A stretch of DNA of 22,224 nucleotides from Candidatus Gastranaerophilales bacterium (GCA_900752845.1 CAADWU010000111.1:1-22224), one strand, 5' to 3'. Positions 1 through 7,902 are shown, counted from the stretch's first letter. Numbers and translations are program-made. The notes: generated by a model not told the origin, from the sequence alone.

Positions 1-240
1 AGCGGTGCGGATAGCGAAAAGCATATGCAGGTTAGCGTGAGAAATGAAAGTTTCAGCCTCCATGGCAGCCGTGTCCTGCGCTGGTTATCTAAAGGCGTAT
101 CATTTAAAGAAGCTGCCTGTCAGGCGGGGTATGTTAATTCGAAAACTCCTTACTGTGACGGTACAGAATATGATATGTCCTGTTCATCAGTAAATTCAGG
201 CTGCATTTTGAAACCGATAAGACCGATTAAATTCTTCTGA
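1..240 (+). CDS. C-terminal end of an unidentified protein (cut by window edge)
   Basis: The frame is open from the first base to TGA at 238-240, giving at least 79 residues, so the real start most likely lies upstream. The internal ATG at 25 has no Shine-Dalgarno sequence and I do not believe it is the start. I do not recognise the family. Visible features are four cysteines in the last 50 residues (AACQAG, TPYCDG, MSCSS, SGCIL) and a short basic/aromatic tail. Hand-counted G+C is about 44%, higher than the genes that follow. A secreted or pilin-like protein is possible because of the cysteines, but no diagnostic motif remains in this fragment. Confidence 0.5.
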   Translation, partial: SGADSEKHMQVSVRNESFSLHGSRVLRWLSKGVSFKEAACQAGYVNSKTPYCDGTEYDMSCSSVNSGCILKPIRPIKFF

Positions 241-250
241 ATTATACTTC

Positions 251-278
251 TTTACATTAAACTTTCATAAGATATAAT
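251..278 (+). promoter_or_regulatory. Sigma70-type promoter of glyS
   Basis: A -35 box TTTACA (251-256) and a perfect -10 box TATAAT (273-278) are separated by 16 bases. Transcription would start near 285, about 27 bases before the glyS ATG, leaving room for the ribosome binding site AAAGG at 301. The 72-base gap is too short for a T-box leader. Confidence 0.6.
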
Positions 279-311
279 TAGAGTAAGATATAGTTTAAAC
301 AAAGGCATATT

Positions 312-2357
312 ATGAGTAAATATTTATTAGAAGTCGGAACTGAAGAATTACCTTACAAATTTATACCGTCTGCAATCGAGCAGCTGAAAAACGGATTTGA
401 AAACTTTTTAAATTCAAATAAAGTTGAGTTTGATGATGTAAAAGTTTATGCAACACCACGTCGTCTTGCTGTTATTGTTTCAGGTTTGGAAAAAGAAAGC
501 AAAGACGAAGTCAAAGTTGTTAAAGGCCCTGTTAAAAGAGTTGCCTATGATGAAAACGGAAACCTCTCCAAAGCAGGTGAAGGTTTTTGCAAGAAAAACG
601 GTATTACTCCGGATGATTTATATGTTAAGGATGATTACATTCACGCTAAAATCGTTATTAAAGGTAAATCAATTGTTGAACTTTTGAAAGAAAATGTTCC
701 TGCAATTGTTCTTAAACTTCAAGGCTCTCACTTTATGAGATGGGCTGATAACGAAGAAAAATTCTCACGTCCTATCAGATGGATTGTTTCTATTTTAGAC
801 AGAGATGAAGTTAAAATAAAAATTATTGACAAAGAGTCTTCTAATGTAACCAGAGGTCATAGATTTGCCCAGCAGAATGTTTATATTAACAATCCTGATG
901 ATTATGTTGAAGTTATGCGCAACTGCTGTGTAATCGTTGATCAGGATGAAAGAAAACAAAGAATTATTGAAAGAGCTAAAGAAGAAGCTGAAAAATTAGG
1001 AGCAGAACCGTATTATACAGATGATTTGCTCGAAGAAGTAACTTTCATTACGGAATACCCTGTTCCTGCGGTTTGCGAATTTAATCCCGATTATTTGAGA
1101 TTGCCTGAAGAACTTGTTGTTACCGTTATGGCTGTTCATCAAAGATATTTTGCGCTTTACAAAGACGGTAAACTTATCAATAAATTTATTACAATGACAA
1201 ACTATATCGGTGATGAGTTTGAAAATATTAAAGCAGGTAATGTCAGAGTTATAAAAGCACGTCTTGATGATGCTGTTTTCTTCTTTAACGAAGATACCAA
1301 AAAGCCTTTAGCTGATTATGTTGAAGATTTAAAAGGAATAACTTTCCAAAAAGGTATGGGAACTATGTTTGACAAGGCGCAAAGACTTGTTAAACTCTCA
1401 AAACTTATTGCAGGAAATAACCCTTCTATAGAAAGAACCGCATTGCTTGCAAAAGCTGATTTAACAACAAGTCTTGTGTTTGAATTTACAGAACTTCAAG
1501 GTTTTATCGGTGCTGACTATGCAAGAGTATCAAATGAACCCGAAAATGTTTGTGAAGGTATCAAAGAACATTACTTCCCGTTGAATGCAGACGGTGAAAT
1601 TGCAAAAACAAAAGAGGGACAGATTGTTGGAATAGCCGATAAAATGGATACAATTTGCGCAGTATTTGCAGAAGGTAAAAAACCTACAGGTTCATCTGAT
1701 CCTTTAGGAGTAAGACGTGCAGCATTAGGTATTATCAGAACTGTTCTTGCAAATGATTTAAAAATTGATTTGATTAAGTTAATCAATGAAACATTATTAT
1801 TGCTTCCTGTTTCTACGGAAGGCGAAAATGTTTTGGATAAAGTAAAAAATCTTACAGGCTCTTGTACTAACAGACTTTCAGGTAAATGTACGGAAGAAAT
1901 AAATGAATTCTTTATCCAAAGATTAATTATTTTCTTGTCAGACAAGTTTGATAAAAATGTATTGGAAGCTTGTGCTGCAAACAAAAATCCGCTTGCTGAT
2001 TTGACAGATTATGTTAAGCGTGTTGAAGCCGTTTCAAAATTGAATTCTCCTGCTTTGCTTGAAAGTGCTAACAGAGTTTTAAGAATTCTAAAAGAAGACA
2101 GTAATAAAACAGTTAACAAGGCTCTTTTCAAAGAACCTGCGGAAAATATGCTTCTTGAGCAAATTAATACTGTTTCAGAAACAATGGATTACGATACATA
2201 TTTGCAACAATTAGAGGAAATTAACCCGTCGGTTGAGAAGTTCTTTAACGATGTTCTTGTCATGGATAAAGATGAAAATGTTAAAGAAAACAGGCTTGCA
2301 ATTCTTACTTTGTTGAAGTCTAAATACAATCACCTGGCTGATTTCAGTAGATTATAA
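312..2357 (+). CDS. glyS: Glycyl-tRNA synthetase beta subunit
   Basis: This is the beta chain of the bacterial alpha2-beta2 glycyl-tRNA synthetase, which charges tRNA-Gly in the cytoplasm. The alpha chain carries most of the aminoacylation site, while beta binds tRNA. The 681 residues fit the usual 680-700. The N-terminal signature LLEVGTEELP lies at residues 5-14. HQRYFALY, the GTMFDKAQR helix and the ADKMDTICAVFAEGKKPTGSSDP block are typical, and a helical DALR-like anticodon-binding region forms the C-terminus. The ATG at 312 is supported by AAAGG seven bases upstream. glyQ is not adjacent in this window, so the two subunits are probably encoded at separate loci. There is a good promoter just upstream and no clear hairpin terminator after the stop. 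Confidence 0.97.
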   Translation: MSKYLLEVGTEELPYKFIPSAIEQLKNGFENFLNSNKVEFDDVKVYATPRRLAVIVSGLEKESKDEVKVVKGPVKRVAYDENGNLSKAGEGFCKKNGITPDDLYVKDDYIHAKIVIKGKSIVELLKENVPAIVLKLQGSHFMRWADNEEKFSRPIRWIVSILDRDEVKIKIIDKESSNVTRGHRFAQQNVYINNPDDYVEVMRNCCVIVDQDERKQRIIERAKEEAEKLGAEPYYTDDLLEEVTFITEYPVPAVCEFNPDYLRLPEELVVTVMAVHQRYFALYKDGKLINKFITMTNYIGDEFENIKAGNVRVIKARLDDAVFFFNEDTKKPLADYVEDLKGITFQKGMGTMFDKAQRLVKLSKLIAGNNPSIERTALLAKADLTTSLVFEFTELQGFIGADYARVSNEPENVCEGIKEHYFPLNADGEIAKTKEGQIVGIADKMDTICAVFAEGKKPTGSSDPLGVRRAALGIIRTVLANDLKIDLIKLINETLLLLPVSTEGENVLDKVKNLTGSCTNRLSGKCTEEINEFFIQRLIIFLSDKFDKNVLEACAANKNPLADLTDYVKRVEAVSKLNSPALLESANRVLRILKEDSNKTVNKALFKEPAENMLLEQINTVSETMDYDTYLQQLEEINPSVEKFFNDVLVMDKDENVKENRLAILTLLKSKYNHLADFSRL

Positions 2358-2472
2358 AGAATTGTAAATAATCTATGTAAAAAAGTAAATTATTTTATTC
2401 AGGATACTTTAAAATAATACAAAGAAGGTAATAAATATTTTTCACAAAATTATAATGGTAGGAGTCAACTAA

Positions 2473-2778
2473 ATGCTAAACCGATTTAAAAATTTGAAAA
2501 TCGTTAAAAAGTTAAAACAAGAAATCAGTCCTAAATTACGCTGGTTGAAGTTTTCTAAACAAATGGATAAATCATCTCCTGAATATATCAGAATGATTAG
2601 CGGAGTTGACGAACTCAAATCAAGTTCTGACGAACGTAAGCTGGAAGCAATGGTCAGAGAACAGCTAAGAGAAGAATTCCCGAATATCGAGAATATGAAA
2701 TCTTACGAACTTCTTGTAGATGCGGTTATCCATAATTACAAGAAAAAACAGCTTCAAGCTATGGATGAGACTGAATAA
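2473..2778 (+). CDS. Small charged cytoplasmic protein of unknown function
   Basis: This 101-residue protein has no signal peptide, membrane segment or cysteine cluster. The first 30 residues are strongly basic (MLNRFKNLKIVKKLKQ, then LRWLKF). The rest alternates acidic and basic residues and reads as helices, including KLEAMVREQLREEFPNIE. I do not recognise the family. The start is supported by GGAG at 2461-2464, eight bases before ATG. A TATAAT at 2451-2456 lies so close to the ribosome binding site that a transcript from it would begin inside GGAG, so transcription may instead come from elsewhere. A strong hairpin terminator follows at 2808, making this a short independent unit. Confidence 0.7.
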   Translation: MLNRFKNLKIVKKLKQEISPKLRWLKFSKQMDKSSPEYIRMISGVDELKSSSDERKLEAMVREQLREEFPNIENMKSYELLVDAVIHNYKKKQLQAMDETE

Positions 2779-2807
2779 ATTAATATACTCATCAAAATTA
2801 ATAATAT

Positions 2808-2831
2808 ATAACATCCCTTAGGGGATGTTAT
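2808..2831 (+). terminator. Rho-independent terminator
   Basis: A ten-base-pair stem (core AACATCCC at 2810-2817 pairing with GGGATGTT at 2822-2829) closes a four-base loop TTAG and is followed by the T-rich ATTTTATT. It sits 30 bases after the stop of the 101-residue protein gene and ends that transcript. Confidence 0.8.
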
Positions 2832-2881
2832 TTTATTATGTAATATTTAAATTTAACTTGTAATTAAATTTGAGGTGAGAT

Positions 2882-3118
2882 ATGACTACGACTATTATCG
2901 GTGTAAGTTTGGAAAACAGAATTGAAACTGCTGTTGAGTTTCAAAAAATTATTACTGACTTCGGATGTGAAATTCGAACAAGAATAGGACTTCATCCTTC
3001 TATGAGTGATGTTTGTTTAAACAGGGGCATAATTCTTCTGGAGGTTAACGGTGAAGCTGAGCTTTTGAAGTTGGAACTTTCAAAACACTGGGCAATCCAG
3101 ACAATGGAGTTTGAATAA
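2882..3118 (+). CDS. ACT-like domain protein, TM1266-type putative regulator
   Basis: This is a 78-residue single-domain protein. It starts TTTIIGVSLENR, continues with a helix (AVEFQKIITDFGC), a strand TRIGLHP, an insertion, the strand RGIILLEV, a second helix (EAELLKLELSK) and a final short strand. That beta-alpha-beta-beta-alpha-beta order and the phrases SLENR and RIGLH resemble the TM1266 family, annotated in databases as putative iron-only hydrogenase system regulators with an ACT/NikR-like fold. Such domains bind small ligands or metals as dimers. The ATG has GAGGTGA at 2872-2878. No hydrogenase gene lies in this window, so the regulatory role is unproven. The family call is moderate; a generic ACT-like ligand-binding protein is the safer reading. 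Confidence 0.55.
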   Translation: MTTTIIGVSLENRIETAVEFQKIITDFGCEIRTRIGLHPSMSDVCLNRGIILLEVNGEAELLKLELSKHWAIQTMEFE

Positions 3119-3196
3119 TAATTTTTGTAAACCTTTTATTTTATCTGTAGCAAAAATAATTTTCAGGGTGTTTAATGCTAAAGGGAACCTTATTAG

Positions 3197-4747
3197 ATGA
3201 TAATGCCCGTTAATGCTTCACAGACTAATTTGTTAAATGCGACAATCCAAAAATGCGGATTGGCGGACGGCAGAACAGAACCCAATAAACAACCTGTAAG
3301 AACGAGCATTTTTTATATTAACGATTTTCATGGCAAATCCATCAATATAGAGAGAACAATTACAGCTTCAAGAGCATTTGACTGCTTTACTCCGTCTGAA
3401 AAAACAGACAAATTAAAACTTTCATCAGGAGATATTCAGCTTGGTGAACCTCTTGCTGCAAACAAAGTAATGGTAGAAGCGCAAAATATAATGGGAATAA
3501 TGGCTTCTGCAATGGGTAATCATGAATATGATATGCCTAAGCACATATCAGAGCTTATTCCGCATATGGGTTATAAGATGCTTGCTTGTAATATTAACAT
3601 TCAGCCTGACAATCCTCTTTATGACAAAGTGGAAAAATCTTATGTTCAGGAGGTTAACGGTAATAAATACGGAATTATAGGGATTACACCTGTAGATTTA
3701 TTCTCAAGGTTAAAGTATGGCAAACTGTTTGATGAACTAAAGATTGACGGAATTGACAGTACTATAAAAGATGTTCAGACTGAAGTTAATAAATTAAAAG
3801 AGCAGGGTGTTAACAAAATAATCCTTTTATCACATGTAGGTTTTGGCTATGATCAAAAAATAGCTCGAGAAACAGAAGGTATTGATATTATACTCGGCGG
3901 TCATTCTCATAATCTTGTAACAGATGCTAAAGCGGGTGTTAATTTGTTTAATTCAAAATCAGGAGAGCCTGTTGTTATCACTCAAGCTGGACGTGACGGA
4001 AGATATTTCGGAATACTGAATGTTGAATTTAATCCACAAGGTGTTTTAACAAAAATACAAAATAACGTTACAAGTACAAGAGGTTTCAAAAGAAGTGCTC
4101 CTGCAAGACATGTATTTGAGCAAATTTTAGGTAAACCTAAGGTAGTCGGACATATTAAATCAGCTCCTCCGCCATTGACAAATGATTCCATAGAACCAAG
4201 CGGACATGCAAACTTTATGTGTGACTGTATGAAAGAAGAACTCGGTACTGATATTGCATTATTCGGTTCTGCAACTATAAGAGGTTACTTTGAAGCCGGT
4301 AAACTTGATACAAGATGGCTGGAAGATATATCTCCGTTTAAAAATAAAATGGTAATCGCAAATTATACGGAAAAAGAAATTGTTGATATGTTGAAAGTTT
4401 CTGCTAAATCTCTTGTTAATACAAATAACAAACCTGGTATTGTACATGTTTCCGGATTGAATTATACAATTTCTAAAGACGGAAATTTAAGAAGTGCTTC
4501 ATTTGTTGATAAAAACGGTAAGGAAAATCCTATTGATATAAATAATCCGAGAAGTGATAAAATTTACAGAACAGGATTAACTGACTATTATGCGCAGGGA
4601 CACGACGGTTTTACAATGCTTAAAAAATATGATAAGGCTGAAAAAGTTTATGATTTTGATATCTGTAAATGTGTAGAAGATTATTTTGCAAAACATCCGG
4701 AGCCTGTTGAAATTAAAGATGATGGCAGAATTAAAGTTGTTGACTAA
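3197..4747 (+). CDS. 5'-nucleotidase/UshA-family metallophosphoesterase
   Basis: This two-domain 5'-nucleotidase-family enzyme of 516 residues hydrolyses phosphate esters such as nucleotides at a two-metal site. The N-terminal calcineurin-like domain shows NDFHG (42-46), SSGDIQLGEP with Gly78-Asp79, GNHEYD (107-112), LLSHVGFGYD and GGHSHN. The C-terminal 5'-nucleotidase domain ends with the typical YYAQGHDGFTML. Order and length match UshA/YfkN-like proteins. What is odd is the N-terminus: residues 1-34 are polar (PVNASQTNLLNATIQ) with no hydrophobic signal peptide, whereas most relatives are exported. The ATG at 3197 has AAGGGA at 3180-3185, and the ATG at 3203 is an alternative. Substrate cannot be read from sequence; other family members act on UDP-sugars or cyclic dinucleotides. 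Confidence 0.88.
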   Translation: MIMPVNASQTNLLNATIQKCGLADGRTEPNKQPVRTSIFYINDFHGKSINIERTITASRAFDCFTPSEKTDKLKLSSGDIQLGEPLAANKVMVEAQNIMGIMASAMGNHEYDMPKHISELIPHMGYKMLACNINIQPDNPLYDKVEKSYVQEVNGNKYGIIGITPVDLFSRLKYGKLFDELKIDGIDSTIKDVQTEVNKLKEQGVNKIILLSHVGFGYDQKIARETEGIDIILGGHSHNLVTDAKAGVNLFNSKSGEPVVITQAGRDGRYFGILNVEFNPQGVLTKIQNNVTSTRGFKRSAPARHVFEQILGKPKVVGHIKSAPPPLTNDSIEPSGHANFMCDCMKEELGTDIALFGSATIRGYFEAGKLDTRWLEDISPFKNKMVIANYTEKEIVDMLKVSAKSLVNTNNKPGIVHVSGLNYTISKDGNLRSASFVDKNGKENPIDINNPRSDKIYRTGLTDYYAQGHDGFTMLKKYDKAEKVYDFDICKCVEDYFAKHPEPVEIKDDGRIKVVD

Positions 4748-4749
4748 TC

Positions 4750-4778
4750 TTGAAAACCTTTCAAAAAACTGTTATAAT
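4750..4778 (+). promoter_or_regulatory. Promoter of the G-tract prepilin-like gene
   Basis: A -35 box TTGAAA (4750-4755) and a -10 box TATAAT (4773-4778) are separated by 17 bases, an almost consensus promoter starting 3 bases after the nucleotidase stop. Transcription would start near 4785. The TTG at 4750, formally the first start codon of the long frame, is therefore part of the -35 box and not a translation start. A second TATAAT lies at 4788-4793. Confidence 0.72.
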
Positions 4779-4807
4779 AGTAATGGTTATAATGAAAGGA
4801 GCAATTT

Positions 4808-5511
4808 ATGGAAAGATTTATTATCGGGGGGGGGGCAACCTAAGAGCTCCTGCATTTACATTGGCGGAAGTGCTGGTCACACTTGGCATTATTGGCGTTG
4901 TATCCGCAATGACAGTGCCTTCATTGATGCAGAATTACCAGCGCCAGAGTTATGTAACCCAGCTGCATAAGGTTTACAATATTATTTCGCAGGCATTTGT
5001 GCAATATCAAACTGACAGGAACGCTGTTAATCTTCTTGAAGCAGGTTTAAATTCTCAGGATACTGTGAACGATTTTATGACTTCGTATTTTAAAATCGTA
5101 AACAGTTGTCTTGAAGATGATATAAAACCATGCTTTTCTAATAATTATAAAAAAATGAGCGGTGGTAAATATGATGCTTTCGGGACGGCTAAAGGTTCAT
5201 TTGTCATAGCAGGCGGCGCTACTTTAAGACCTTATTATTACTATAAGGTAGAAGAATCCGATGTTCAGCTTGTCTGGCTTATTGATATTAATGCACAGAA
5301 AGGTCCTAATATAGTCGGCAGGGATTTATTTGTTATGTGTTCTGATATTAACGGGCTTTTAGATGAATGTGTTTATGATAATACTAAGCATTATCCGCTG
5401 ACTGCAGATGAAAGAGAAGAACTGTATGAAAAAAATTGTATATCTGATAATAATTCTGCGGGAGGCTGTTTGGGTAAAGTCTTAAACGATAACTGGGAAA
5501 TGAAATATTAA
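4808..5511 (+). CDS. Prepilin-like protein with G10 tract after its start codon
   Basis: The body is a type IV pilin/pseudopilin-like protein: class III signal AFTLAEVLVTLGIIG (cleavage expected before Phe, Glu5 present), one hydrophobic helix, then a Cys-containing globular domain ending GGCLGKVLNDNW. The motif DIN-x4-PN-x2-GRDLF is shared with two other genes here. The start is unusual. The only ATG with a good ribosome binding site (AAAGGAG 4795-4801, ATG 4808) is followed by ten G (4826-4835), and its frame stops at TAA 4841. Eight or eleven G would join it to the pilin frame, giving the leader MERFIIGGGGNLRAPA. With ten G, the body frame is open from ATG 4783 or 4792, which lack a Shine-Dalgarno. 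The -1 residue is Ala rather than the usual Gly. A homopolymer sequencing error is possible. A terminator follows the stop. Confidence 0.8.
4826..4835 (+). repeat. Homopolymeric G10 tract in the leader of a prepilin-like gene
   Basis: Ten consecutive G sit six codons after the ATG at 4808, by far the longest G run I see in this AT-rich window. Such tracts change length by slipped-strand mispairing, and each one-base change shifts the reading frame. Here 8 or 11 G connect the ribosome-bound start to the pilin body, and 10 G do not. Confidence 0.9.
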
Positions 5512-5513
5512 AA

Positions 5514-5540
5514 AAAAAGAGCCTTTATTGGCTCTTTTTT
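5514..5540. terminator. Bidirectional terminator between convergent genes
   Basis: AAAAAGAGCC (5514-5523) pairs with GGCTCTTTTT (5530-5539) around a TTTATT loop. The A run on one side and T run on the other give a U tract in both directions. It therefore serves both the rightward prepilin-like gene, three bases upstream, and the leftward membrane protein gene whose stop codon (5540-5542) abuts it. Confidence 0.85.
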
Positions 5541-6328
5541 TATTGATTAATTTCGATGTCAATTTTTTCTCTGTAAATCTGTACCAGTCCGTAGTACCAA
5601 ACAAGCTGTACAATAAAACCGAGATATCCGCCTAGTATACCGCCTGCATACATAATCATATTTACGTCTTTTATTCCTGAAAGTCCCATGAACATTCCTA
5701 AAAAGAAACTTGGTGCCATTGCAGCAGAGTATATAGGTATAAACAGCAATGCCATTAAAGCAAACGGTTCAAATGTTAGTTTTATATATTTAAAAGGCAG
5801 AGCTATATTGTATAACCCTTCTCTTGAAAAATATTTTGCAAAACCTGTGTAAATAAACTGAACAAATGTAGAAATAAGTATCGTTGCTATAAATAAAATT
5901 ATACCCAGTACAATAAATAACGGTCCGCCAAAGAATAATGAGATACAAAATGCCAAAGCTGCAATTATATATAAAGTCCATACAAGCATTAAAGGGAAAG
6001 CTTTCCCAAATATGCTGAACGGTTTTCCTGAGAATTCAGGCAATACATCGTCGGATTCAGGGGTGAACGCATTATGCATAAACTGGAAGTTATATCCGCT
6101 TAAATATATTCCGACTGCAATCATTACTATAAATGCAATAATAAATGTTTTTAAAGGGAAGTCTGGCAGCTTGTCTGCCTTTTCGGCAGTTTCTGCAATA
6201 AGCTGAAAATACACTGAAATAAAAGATATTATAGCTGTAATCAGAAAAATAATTATATGTTTGATAAATACATTTTTGCCTGTAAAGACTTTTTTAAATC
6301 CGTCAATTACTAAATCAAATACGTTCAT
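5540..6328 (-). CDS. Multi-pass membrane protein, last of three tandem paralogues (DUF4013-like)
   Basis: This 262-residue integral membrane protein has about six hydrophobic helices (near residues 24-44, 61-80, 108-130, 135-160, 190-213 and 225-247). The short amphipathic N-terminus DLVIDGFKKVFTGKN is shared in style with its two upstream neighbours. After the second helix it carries GYNFQFMHNAF followed by VLPEF, matching GYSLQFLHNAI followed by VLPSF in the first gene of the set. A Gly-Tyr...LP-x-F signature of this kind resembles DUF4013 membrane proteins; that assignment is tentative and no activity is known. The ATG overlaps the TAA of the preceding gene by one base (TAATG), with GAGG upstream, so translation is probably coupled. 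The bidirectional terminator ends the operon. Confidence 0.75.
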   Translation of the reverse strand: MNVFDLVIDGFKKVFTGKNVFIKHIIIFLITAIISFISVYFQLIAETAEKADKLPDFPLKTFIIAFIVMIAVGIYLSGYNFQFMHNAFTPESDDVLPEFSGKPFSIFGKAFPLMLVWTLYIIAALAFCISLFFGGPLFIVLGIILFIATILISTFVQFIYTGFAKYFSREGLYNIALPFKYIKLTFEPFALMALLFIPIYSAAMAPSFFLGMFMGLSGIKDVNMIMYAGGILGGYLGFIVQLVWYYGLVQIYREKIDIEINQ

Positions 6329-7086
6329 TATACCTCGCTTTCATATGTATTCATTAATTCGTAATCCCAAACAAGAACACCTATTGATAATATATATATA
6401 AGTAAAATGGTTGAAACATAGGTTGAGAGTTTGGTGATTAAGGTTTGATTGCTTGTAATAAACATAACAACGGAAGCTAAATCCCCGCCTTTTGCAACGT
6501 TTACGATTGCAACTATTAACCCTGTGATAAAAAATATGAAAAATGTTATCATTAGAGTTATTACATAGCCGCTAAATATTATCCATATACGTTTAATCAG
6601 TAAAAAGAAATATTCTTTTACTCTGAATTTTTGAAAGTATTTTTTGAAATCATTATTTTCAAAATTTTGAGCATAACCTGCCTGCAACATAGTCAAAGGA
6701 ACTCCGATAATAATTTCCATACTCAAAAGAAAATATTGATAAGCAGAATTAAAATCTGTTATAAGTAAAAAAATAAGCCCGACAAAAAATACCAAAAAAG
6801 GTATTTTTCTTAATGCAATTTTGAATGAGCTCATATCTATTTCAGGTAAAGATTTTTGGTGAAGGAATTTAGTTTCAAAGCCTGTAAAAAACAATAGAAA
6901 AATAATTTGAACAATGATTATTATACCTTTTTCAAAAGGCTTAATCTCATTAATACCTTGATTTACCAGTGACAGATAACCTGCAAGTATAGCGATAATT
7001 CCGCATAAAGAAAATAACTGCACATGTTTGTTTAAAGCATTATTGCCTGAATAAATTGTCTTAAGCCCTTCAAGCATTCTGGTCAT
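6328..7086 (-). CDS. Multi-pass membrane protein, middle of three tandem paralogues
   Basis: This is a 252-residue hydrophobic protein with about six membrane helices. It begins with a short amphipathic segment (MLEGLKTIYSGNNALNKH) comparable to those of its neighbours. The counterpart of the GY...HNA...LPEF signature is degenerate here: FTGFETKFLHQKSLPEI, where QFMHNA has become KFLHQK. It is the most diverged member of the trio. The start ATG at 7086 has AAAGGAT about eight bases upstream and overlaps the end of the upstream gene by 17 bases, so coupled translation is likely. The function is unknown; a role in envelope assembly or as a small-molecule carrier would be guesswork. Confidence 0.72.
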   Translation of the reverse strand: MTRMLEGLKTIYSGNNALNKHVQLFSLCGIIAILAGYLSLVNQGINEIKPFEKGIIIIVQIIFLLFFTGFETKFLHQKSLPEIDMSSFKIALRKIPFLVFFVGLIFLLITDFNSAYQYFLLSMEIIIGVPLTMLQAGYAQNFENNDFKKYFQKFRVKEYFFLLIKRIWIIFSGYVITLMITFFIFFITGLIVAIVNVAKGGDLASVVMFITSNQTLITKLSTYVSTILLIYILSIGVLVWDYELMNTYESEV

Positions 7087-7852
7087 TAGAATTATCCTTT
7101 CTTAAAACAGGTCTTACTGATTTGTTATAAATATTGATTAATGAATAAGGAAATGCTAAAAACCAGGTTACTATTAAAAAGTAACTTGCAAAAGCATACA
7201 TTATAGTATCCATTACATAATATTCATCTGCTATATATCCGAGTTTATCAATACCGATTAAGCCTGCAGCGGTGTAACTAAGTATATATATAACAGCAAC
7301 AGCAAGGCTGAATAACAAAAACAATATTAATTTGATATAAGTTTGTTTAAATGCAGGTTTTACAAATTTGAATATAAGATTGATATTTCCAAGTCCTTTT
7401 GAATTTAAATTTTCTGCATAAGCAAGAAATATATAATATACAAATACCGATAAAAACGCTACACCTGCAATTACTATTACAGGTAAAATTATTGTATGCA
7501 GGGCAACCATATACAATACAACAGCAAGGAAAAGTGCAGCTCCTGCATAAAGTCCCCATATAATGTTCAATTTTATCATTCCCCAGAAAACTTTGCTTTG
7601 AATTTCTTTGAATGACGGCAAAACTCCTGAATTAATATTATTTATAGCATTATGCAAAAACTGAAGACTGTATCCGCCGATAAAAATATTAAATATAATA
7701 TCAAACGGATTCTGTCTGTATGTATCAGGCTTTCCGATTTTTATGTCAAATAATGTTGAACTTAATGACCAGATAAAGGCTATAATAAATAACCAAATAT
7801 GGATTTTTTTATTTTCGTAGACTTTTTTATAACTCTCAATTAAACCGGACAT
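7070..7852 (-). CDS. Multi-pass membrane protein, first of three tandem paralogues (DUF4013-like)
   Basis: This 260-residue integral membrane protein has about six hydrophobic helices and the N-terminal segment MSGLIESYKKVYENKKIH. GYSLQFLHNAINN followed by VLPSFKEI is the clearest copy of the signature shared with the last gene of the set. The C-terminus is a polar tail (VRPVLRKDNSNDQNA) that probably faces the cytoplasm. A strong ribosome binding site AAGGAGA lies five bases before the ATG, and a sigma70-type promoter (TTGCAA, 16 bases, TATAAT) lies just upstream, back-to-back with the prfB promoter. It is the first gene of a three-gene operon ending at 5540. The function is unknown. Confidence 0.75.
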   Translation of the reverse strand: MSGLIESYKKVYENKKIHIWLFIIAFIWSLSSTLFDIKIGKPDTYRQNPFDIIFNIFIGGYSLQFLHNAINNINSGVLPSFKEIQSKVFWGMIKLNIIWGLYAGAALFLAVVLYMVALHTIILPVIVIAGVAFLSVFVYYIFLAYAENLNSKGLGNINLIFKFVKPAFKQTYIKLILFLLFSLAVAVIYILSYTAAGLIGIDKLGYIADEYYVMDTIMYAFASYFLIVTWFLAFPYSLINIYNKSVRPVLRKDNSNDQNA

Positions 7853-7874
7853 AAAATCTCCTTACGATGTGTTT

Positions 7875-7902
7875 ATTATAGCAGTTTCTCATATAATTGC
7901 AA
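7875..7902 (-). promoter_or_regulatory. Promoter of the three-gene membrane protein operon
   Basis: On the minus strand, the -35 box TTGCAA (7902-7897) and the -10 box TATAAT (7880-7875) are separated by 16 bases. The predicted transcript has a leader of about 17 bases containing AAGGAGA. The -35 hexamer is its own reverse complement and is also the -35 box of prfB on the other strand. Confidence 0.6.

Noticed and set aside
241..311. T-box leader before glyS
   Set aside because: The gap is 71 bases and largely occupied by a promoter; there is no space for a T-box stem or terminator.
1571..1984. Leftward 137-codon ORF inside glyS
   Set aside because: It lies entirely antisense within a clear glyS reading frame and has no recognisable domain or ribosome binding site.
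4750..4791. TTG start at 4750 for the prepilin-like protein
   Set aside because: TTG 4750 is the first base of a TTGAAA -35 box with a matching TATAAT 17 bases later, so it is not likely to be transcribed. The translated upstream stretch also has no pilin-leader character.
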